The notes under the pieces were generated by a model, which did not search any database, was not told the DNA's origin, and was given only the letters and a program-made list of their open reading frames with translations. Shown in pieces: positions 52,402 to 57,920 of a DNA stretch of 57,920 nt. A program made the translations under genes and the position numbers. Source of the stretch: Sandaracinaceae bacterium (GTDB taxonomy: Bacteria > Myxococcota_A > Polyangia > Polyangiales > Sandaracinaceae); NCBI GenBank assembly GCA_019637095.1, contig JAHBWG010000063.1, forward strand, positions 1 through 57,920, written 5' to 3'. How positions within the stretch are numbered: the first letter of the stretch is position 1; every line of letters begins with the position of its first letter.

Positions 52402-54546
52402 ATGCGCAGGCTCCTCCTCATCACGGCGTTCGCGCTCGCCTCGAGCGGCTGCGGCGAGCTCGCGCTCGACGCGGCCTCCGGCGAGTCGCCGGCGGACGGC
52501 GACCTCGCGCCGACTCCCGGGCGCGACGAGGTCGCGGCCGAGGAGCCCGAGGACGACGACGGCCCGCGCGCGCGGGTCGACGCGCGGCCGCCGCCGCTCG
52601 CGCACCCGGTGCCCTTCTTCGAAGGGGGCGCGAGCGCCGGCGAGATCGACGCCGCCACCGCGAGCGAGGAAGGTTACTTGCTCCTCGACCTCGGCGAGTC
52701 GTGGACGCCGTATCTCTTCACGGAGCAGGCGAACCCCGACGACCCGCGCGTCGAGCACGCCTACCGCGCGACGTACCTCGCGCTCGCGCGCGGCGAGCTC
52801 CCTTCGGACCACCACGGGGCGCGCGCGTCGCGCGATCGCTACCTCGAGCTCTACGGCATCACGCCGACGCTCGGGCTCTTGCGGCAGCGGTTCCGCGCCG
52901 TCCGCGATCTCGCGTGCCGCGAGTCCCTCGATCTCTCGCCGCTCGCCTCCTTCGACGGGTTCGTGCGCTACACGAACAACGACGCGGCGCGCGCCGCGGC
53001 CCGCAACTTCGGGGCGATCGAGCGCGCCGTCGCCGGGCTCGTCGCCGCGCAGCGGGTCGAGAGCGAGGCCGCGCTCGACGAGGATCGGCTCGACGATCGG
53101 CAGCGCCGGACGCTGCGCGAGTACCGCGACGGCATCGCCCGCGTGCGCGCCATCCGCGCCGCGCAGGAGCGCCTCGCGTGCGAGGGCTACTTCGAGGGCA
53201 AGGGCGAGTACGTGCGCGGCGCGATCGACTGGGCGACGCACGAGGCGCTCGCCGAGTTCGAGCGCCGACACCGCGTGTACGGGTGGGGCTTCATCGGCGG
53301 CGAGACGCTCGAGCGGCTGCGCCGCACCCCGATGGAGCTGGAGCGCGAGGCCGTCGTGCGCATCCTGACCGAGCGCGCCGTCCACTCGATGGGCGTGCTC
53401 GAGGACGGAAGCGCGGAGGGCTCGACCTACCGCCGCGCCGACGGGACCGAGGTCCCGGTCCCGAACCTCGAGGCTCGGATCCAGGAGGCGATCGTCGAGG
53501 CGCTCGGCCTCGGGACGCCGGAGTCCACGCTCGACTTCCTCGAGGGGCTCGGCGAGCTCTCGCTCGGCGAGGAGCGCACCGTCGCGATCCGCGCGCCCGC
53601 GCTCCCCGCCTACTACTCGAGCGACATGGACATCCGCGTCGAGATCGATCGCGGCGACGTCTGGTACGAGTTCCCCTACGACGACGAGGGGCGCGAGCGC
53701 GGCCAGCCGGTCCAGCGTCGACCGCGGCTGAGCGTGGTGGTCCGCCATCGCGGCCAGGACATCCGCATCGCGCGCTTCGGCACCACCATCGGCGGCTGGC
53801 GGAGCGAGGAGATCGACGGGAGCCTCTACTGGAAGTACAAGAACTCGCCGGTCGGCCCGCGCGTCTGGGAGAACATCGTCGCGGCGCCGGTGTGGATGCC
53901 GCCGCCCTCGACGCCCTCGCGAGAGCTGCTCGTGCGCGTGCCGCGGGGGAGCGGCGCGAACGCGTGGCGGGTGAACCTCCACGAGACGGGGCCGAGCTAC
54001 GCGAGCGCCTACGGGCTCGTCGCGGCCTATCACCGCCTCTACACCGAGGACGACCGCGGCCGGCTCCAGGTGCGCGGCGACGAGGGGATCCGCACGCACG
54101 GCTCGGTCGACTACATGAGCATCATGCGCAGGCACTCGCACGGCTGCCACCGCCTCCACAACCACATCGCCGTGCGCCTGTTCAGCTGGGTGCTCGCGCA
54201 CCGCGAGCACACGCGCACGGGGCATCAGGCGACGACCTACCGCCGCCACATCCAGCACCAGGGCCACGACTACGCGCTCGAGATCGACCGCGGCGGCTAC
54301 GTGTTCCAGCTCGCGCGCCCCGTGCGCGTCGAGGTGCTCGAGGGCCGCGTCCGCGGCTCGCGCGCGACGCCGATCGAGCAGGCGCTCCCGCGCTTCGACA
54401 GCGAGCGGCGCGCCTACGTGAACCCGGCGGGCGAGGCGTTCCGCATCAGCCCGACGGGCGCGCTCACGCCGCTCCCGCCTCCCGAGCCCGCCGAGGCCGT
54501 GGCGGTCGCGGAGGAGCCTTCGATCGAGGATCCGTTCGGCGGCTGA
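52402..54546 (+). CDS. Lipoprotein with L,D-transpeptidase (YkuD) domain
   Basis: This 714-residue protein has a signal with lipobox (ASSGC, about residues 13-17) and an acidic linker. A long helical region (about 60-380) follows, including peptidoglycan-binding-like EYVRGAIDWATHEALAEFERRH. The C-terminal catalytic domain has RTHGSVDYMSIMRRHSHGCHRL with nucleophile C582 and conserved His residues, the YkuD signature HG...SHGCxR. It should act on peptide stems of peptidoglycan in the periplasm, forming 3-3 crosslinks or attaching a protein. The protein is longer than typical enzymes (300-400 residues). The next small gene begins one base after its stop. Confidence 0.9.
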   Translation: MRRLLLITAFALASSGCGELALDAASGESPADGDLAPTPGRDEVAAEEPEDDDGPRARVDARPPPLAHPVPFFEGGASAGEIDAATASEEGYLLLDLGESWTPYLFTEQANPDDPRVEHAYRATYLALARGELPSDHHGARASRDRYLELYGITPTLGLLRQRFRAVRDLACRESLDLSPLASFDGFVRYTNNDAARAAARNFGAIERAVAGLVAAQRVESEAALDEDRLDDRQRRTLREYRDGIARVRAIRAAQERLACEGYFEGKGEYVRGAIDWATHEALAEFERRHRVYGWGFIGGETLERLRRTPMELEREAVVRILTERAVHSMGVLEDGSAEGSTYRRADGTEVPVPNLEARIQEAIVEALGLGTPESTLDFLEGLGELSLGEERTVAIRAPALPAYYSSDMDIRVEIDRGDVWYEFPYDDEGRERGQPVQRRPRLSVVVRHRGQDIRIARFGTTIGGWRSEEIDGSLYWKYKNSPVGPRVWENIVAAPVWMPPPSTPSRELLVRVPRGSGANAWRVNLHETGPSYASAYGLVAAYHRLYTEDDRGRLQVRGDEGIRTHGSVDYMSIMRRHSHGCHRLHNHIAVRLFSWVLAHREHTRTGHQATTYRRHIQHQGHDYALEIDRGGYVFQLARPVRVEVLEGRVRGSRATPIEQALPRFDSERRAYVNPAGEAFRISPTGALTPLPPPEPAEAVAVAEEPSIEDPFGG

Positions 54547-54547
54547 C

Positions 54548-54829
54548 GTGGCCTCGCTCCACCCCGAGCACGGCGCCCGCATCGTCCTGTCGCGCGAGGC
54601 GGTGGGCGACGAGGGCGCGACGTACCGCGTGACCGTCTACGCGCCGGGCGCGGTGCGCCACGAGACGCGCGCGCGCATCGAGCGCGGCCAGGTCGCGATC
54701 GAGCCGTGGGACCGGCCGCCTCAGGCGTGGATCGCGACGTTCGGCGGCCGCCTCCTCGATGGGCTCGCGAAGAAGCACGCGGGCGGCGACTGGCCGCGCA
54801 AGCTCACGCGCTGGCGTCAGGAGCGCTGA
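54548..54829 (+). CDS. Small conserved-looking protein, unknown function
   Basis: This 93-residue protein starts at GTG 54548, directly after the transpeptidase stop, so it is probably co-transcribed. The sequence is basic and soluble (TYRVTVYAPGAVRHETRARIERGQVAIEPWD, DWPRKLTRWRQER) with no membrane helix and no cysteine. The strand pattern suggests a small beta domain. Its end overlaps the convergent hydrolase gene by 13 bases. Family not recognised. Confidence 0.65.
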   Translation: MASLHPEHGARIVLSREAVGDEGATYRVTVYAPGAVRHETRARIERGQVAIEPWDRPPQAWIATFGGRLLDGLAKKHAGGDWPRKLTRWRQER

Positions 54830-55848
54830 GCGCCGCGCTGCGCCTCGATGTGCTCGGCCATGCGCGCGGTCATGCGATCGACGTGCAGCGGGAACGTCAT
54901 GTGGCCTCCGTCGATCCAGAGGATCGGCGGCGAGCCCCACGCGCGCCACTGACGCTCCGCGAGCAGCGCGTCGATGTACACGTCCTCGCGCGCCTGGATC
55001 CAGAGCTGCTTGTCGGGCGCGAGCCGAGGCGCGTAGCTCGCCCAGCCGAGCCGGTCGAAGATGCGCCGGCGCGCGTCGGCGTCGACGCCCCACCGCTCGA
55101 GGTCGTGCTTCATGCGCCAGAGGATCGGCGCCTGCTCGACCGCCTCGACCAGCTGCAGGTGCCCGATCATCGGGATGACGTAGTCGGGCGCGGGCTCGAG
55201 GCAGGCGAGGAGCATCGTGATCGCGCCGCCCAGGCTCAGCCCCGTCACGCCCACGCGCGCGTAGCCCTGCGTGCGCAGCCAGCCGATCGCGCTGCGCACG
55301 TCGTGCACGGCCTGGCGGATCCCCTCCACGGTGCGCACGAGGTCCGCCGTCCAGAACAGCTCGCCCGAGTAGAGCGCCCCCCACGGCTTGCGCACGCCGT
55401 GGAAGGGCAACGCGACGTGCGCGAGATCGCAGCGCGTGAGCTCGCGGCTCCACTTGCGGAAGAGGGTCGTCTCCTCCGCCCACGAGCCGGGCTCGAGCCA
55501 GCCGTGCACGTACACGAGGCAGTCCTCGCGGCGCTTGCCGTCCGGGCGCAGCCAGCGCATCGAGGCCGTCTGGTTGATGCGGTACTCGCCCTCGTGCCGC
55601 CTGCGGTAGCGCGGGCAGAGCACCTCGTGCGTCGAGCGCCAGCGCAGCGTGCTCGAGCGCAGCACGCGGTCGAGCGGCGTGCGCTTCATCGTCGGCGCGG
55701 GCATCGGCGGCGGCGCGGGGAAGGCCACGTCCGGCGCGAGGTCGAGGTAGCGCTCGAGGTCGGCGACCGTGTTGTGCTCGGCGGCGCGCAGGTGGAGCAG
55801 GCGCGAGAGCCCGCCGATGACCGTGTCCACTCGCTCGCCGTAGCCCAT
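54817..55848 (-). CDS. Alpha/beta hydrolase (ABHD18/DUF2048-like)
   Basis: The ATG at 55848, preceded by GGGAGG, gives 343 residues. The nucleophile elbow GLSLGG places the catalytic serine at residue 205. The oxyanion-side strand reads LVYVHGWLEPGSW, and a late His is in GGHMTFPLHVDRM. The region ADLVRTVEGIRQAVHDVRSAIGWLRTQGYARVGVTG is typical of the DUF2048-like group. No signal peptide is seen, so it is cytoplasmic. Substrate unknown (an ester or lipid is usual for the fold). It converges on the small gene at 54548. Confidence 0.85.
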   Translation of the reverse strand: MGYGERVDTVIGGLSRLLHLRAAEHNTVADLERYLDLAPDVAFPAPPPMPAPTMKRTPLDRVLRSSTLRWRSTHEVLCPRYRRRHEGEYRINQTASMRWLRPDGKRREDCLVYVHGWLEPGSWAEETTLFRKWSRELTRCDLAHVALPFHGVRKPWGALYSGELFWTADLVRTVEGIRQAVHDVRSAIGWLRTQGYARVGVTGLSLGGAITMLLACLEPAPDYVIPMIGHLQLVEAVEQAPILWRMKHDLERWGVDADARRRIFDRLGWASYAPRLAPDKQLWIQAREDVYIDALLAERQWRAWGSPPILWIDGGHMTFPLHVDRMTARMAEHIEAQRGAQRS

Positions 55849-55982
55849 CGTCGACCTCCCTCCGGGAAGGCAGGACCTTGCCACGCCCGTTGTCCCGAGG
55901 CCCCCGCGGAGCGAGGGCGCGCCCCGGCCTGCCGCTTTCTTCGTCCCCGATGAAGGTGAATGTAGTCTCCCCTCGCACCCCT

Positions 55983-57920
55983 ATGACCTCACGCGCCGCC
56001 GAGCTCGAGACCGTCACCGACAAGGCCGCCCACGCGTCGGGGGTGTTCCAGACGTCGCCGGGCCTGTTGCGGCGGCGCGTGCTCGGCCCGTGGGCGGAGG
56101 CGATCCAGCAGTACCTCGCGATCCGCCTCGGCAGCGGCGCGCGCGGGCGCACCGCGTGGCGGACGCTCGTGCGGATGGTGGACAGCCTCCCGATCGAGGA
56201 GCTCCTCGAGGACCCGGGGCCCAAGGCGCAGCTCTATCGGCTCGCGCGCTCCGTCGCAGAGACCGAGCGCGCGATGCCGGGCGGCGCGCCCGGCCAGAGC
56301 CTGCGGTGGCGCACGGCCGGCCGCCGCGGCTACGCGCGGCTGCGCGCCGAGCTCTCCCCGCGCGACGCGGAGATCCTCGAGCTGCGCCACGCGCGCGAGC
56401 TCGAGCTGCCGGAGCTCGCGTTCGTGCTCGAGCTGTCGATCGACGAGGCCGAGCTACGGCTCGACACCGCCGAGGCGCATGGTCGCCGCATCCTCGGCGA
56501 GGACGCGCCCGACCCGCTCGCGCCCCGCGCGACCCCGTACGTCGAGGCGTTCGCGCTCGCGCGCTCCTGGCACGAGGAGGTCGCGGGGCACTCGTCGTCC
56601 GAGGAGGAGCTCGGGCTCGAGCCGGGCACCCTCGTCGGCGGCCGCTATCAGATCGTGCGCCGCGTCGGCACGGGCGCGTTCGGCGAGGTCTACCGCGCCA
56701 CCGACGTCGAGGTGCCGGGCCACGAGGTCGCCCTCAAGCTCCTGCGGCAGCCCGCGCTCAGCTCGTCGGCGCGTCAAAACGCCTTGCGTGAGCTCAAGCT
56801 CAACGCGGCGGTGTTCCACCCCTCGCTCGTCCAGTTCAAGGACCACGGGTGGTACGACGAGCGGCTCTGGTTCGTGATGCCGTGGTACGCGGGCGAGACC
56901 CTCGAGCAGCGCATGCGGCGCGCGCCGCTGACGCGCCGAGAGGCGCGCGCGGTGTTCGTCCCGCTCGCGCGCGCGCTCGCTGCGCTGCACGCCGCGGGGA
57001 TCCGGCACCAGGACATCAAGCCGGACAACGTGCTCCTGACCGAGCTGCCGGGCGAGGAGGGCACGCTCCCGATCCTCATCGACCTGGGCGTCGCGGCGGA
57101 GGAGGCCGAGACGATGCTCGGCGGCACGCCGCTCTACTTCGCGCCCGAGGTCGCCGCGCGCTTCACCGCCAAGGGGGGCCTCGGGGCGCCGGAGGTCGGG
57201 CCGCCCGCCGACGTGTTCGCGCTCGCCCTGTCGCTGCGCAACGCGCTCGAGCCCGACACGCAGGCGGACGTCGCCGCCGGCGCGGTGAAGGCGTTCGTGG
57301 AGCGGCGCGCCGAGGAGCTCCCCGACATGCCGTCGGGGGCGGACCTCGGCTACCTCGTGCCGCACCTGCGGCGCTGGATGAGCCACGACCCGATGGAGCG
57401 GCCGACGGCGGCGGAGCTCGCGGACGAGCTGGCGATCCTCACCGCGCCCGAGGAGCGGCGAGCGCGGCGCGCGCGGCTCTTGCGTTGGCTCGCCCCGCTG
57501 CTCTTGACGCTCGCGGCGATCTTCGGCGCCGTCGTGTGGCAGCTCGAGCGGCGCGTCGCCGAGGGGCGCGACGAGGCGCGCAGCGCGCAGGCCGCGTTCG
57601 CCGAGGCGCGCGCGGACCTCGTCGTCGCCGACGCGCGCGAGCGCGCGCTCGCCGAGGGCCACGCGGCGCTCCTCGCGCGCTACGAGCAGAGCCGGATGAG
57701 CCGGCGCGAGCTCGCCGACCAGCTCGCGACCACGGAGGGCCAGCTCGGCCTCGTGCGCGACGAGCTCGCCGGCGCGATCGCGGATCGCGCGAGCACCCGC
57801 GAGCTCCTCCTGACGACGCGCCGCGCGCTCGGCGAGCGCGAGGCCGAGCTCGCGACGACGGTGGCCGCGCGCGATGACGCGCAGCGCCGCGCCGCCGACC
57901 TCGAGCGCACCCTCGGCGGC
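55983..57920 (+). CDS. Ser/Thr protein kinase with N-terminal sigma-like HTH region, truncated by the window end
   Basis: The frame is open from ATG 55983 to the end of the window (at least 645 residues). Residues about 115-170 (LSPRDAEILELRHARELELPELAFVLELSIDEAELRL) resemble a sigma-70 region 4 helix-turn-helix. The kinase domain (about 220-480) has VGTGAFGEVY, VALKLL and HQDIKPDN in place of HRD, and IDLGVAAEE in place of DFG. GTPLYFAPEV is intact. A membrane helix (LAPLLLTLAAIFGAVVW, about 505-521) is followed by a long coiled coil rich in Ala, Arg and Glu. The HQD and DLG variants raise the question of altered activity, though the catalytic Asp and metal Asp remain. Confidence 0.88.
   Translation, partial: MTSRAAELETVTDKAAHASGVFQTSPGLLRRRVLGPWAEAIQQYLAIRLGSGARGRTAWRTLVRMVDSLPIEELLEDPGPKAQLYRLARSVAETERAMPGGAPGQSLRWRTAGRRGYARLRAELSPRDAEILELRHARELELPELAFVLELSIDEAELRLDTAEAHGRRILGEDAPDPLAPRATPYVEAFALARSWHEEVAGHSSSEEELGLEPGTLVGGRYQIVRRVGTGAFGEVYRATDVEVPGHEVALKLLRQPALSSSARQNALRELKLNAAVFHPSLVQFKDHGWYDERLWFVMPWYAGETLEQRMRRAPLTRREARAVFVPLARALAALHAAGIRHQDIKPDNVLLTELPGEEGTLPILIDLGVAAEEAETMLGGTPLYFAPEVAARFTAKGGLGAPEVGPPADVFALALSLRNALEPDTQADVAAGAVKAFVERRAEELPDMPSGADLGYLVPHLRRWMSHDPMERPTAAELADELAILTAPEERRARRARLLRWLAPLLLTLAAIFGAVVWQLERRVAEGRDEARSAQAAFAEARADLVVADARERALAEGHAALLARYEQSRMSRRELADQLATTEGQLGLVRDELAGAIADRASTRELLLTTRRALGEREAELATTVAARDDAQRRAADLERTLGG

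Overview
The window reads as chromosomal DNA of a very GC-rich myxobacterium, most like the Polyangiales/Sandaracinaceae group. This is inferred from GTG-rich start codons, many Ser/Thr kinases with PEGA or transmembrane tails, many Cys-rich lipoproteins, disintegrin-like repeats, a MYXO-CTERM-type tail and a metal-binding repeat lipoprotein. I count 43 protein genes and no rRNA, tRNA, insertion sequence or CRISPR array. Genes are tightly packed with frequent GTGA/ATGA stop-start overlaps. No gene-free stretch exceeds 300 bases; the longest (30629-30873) holds six consecutive hairpins.

Layout. 1-9870: a GGDEF response regulator, a kinase, and a minus-strand operon (kinase, giant InlB-like repeat lipoprotein, smaller paralogous lipoprotein), then a PEGA protein and a lipoprotein. 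9928-12671: a seven-repeat SBBP propeller lipoprotein and a nidogen-domain exported protein. 12818-18907: radical SAM locus A. A 90-residue peptide ending in ten His-Gly-Ser repeats overlaps a radical SAM gene by 4 bases. Next come a protein with an oxidoreductase-like N-terminus and a Cys-rich C-terminus, a small lipoprotein, and a radical SAM protein with a predicted cobalamin-binding region. 19049-30628: surface and signalling genes (disintegrin-repeat protein, SMP-30-like lipoprotein, porin-like protein, FHA protein, sigma factor with a FecR/VIT/VWA partner, PLL-type lectin). 30874-33681: locus B, a giant fusion of a degenerate radical SAM half, a canonical radical SAM module and a Gfo/Idh/MocA oxidoreductase. 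33763-35475: another kinase. 35550-42714: locus C (Tat-exported protein, stand-alone degenerate radical SAM half, radical SAM enzyme, ROK sugar kinase, a B12/double radical SAM fusion, a radical SAM protein with a degenerate C-terminal half). 42701-57920: more ordinary genes (GIDE-like membrane protein, acyl-CoA synthetase, UbiB kinase, ThpR, SPL-type radical SAM, DASS transporter, L,D-transpeptidase, hydrolase, truncated kinase).

The most interesting content is locus A with its relatives B and C. The HGS peptide resembles the known His-Xaa-Ser repeat (HxsA) RiPP-like precursors, but its immediate neighbours are not an obvious hxsBCD set. Three proteins pair Gfo/Idh/MocA-like regions with radical SAM or Cys-rich modules, and three carry radical SAM halves that have lost the CxxxCxxC motif. 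I infer a peptide- or metabolite-modifying system; the sequence does not prove the product.

A second window-wide pattern is a TANNNT box 6-8 bases before the start codon of at least 12 genes with no clear ribosome binding site. This suggests that leaderless transcription is common here.
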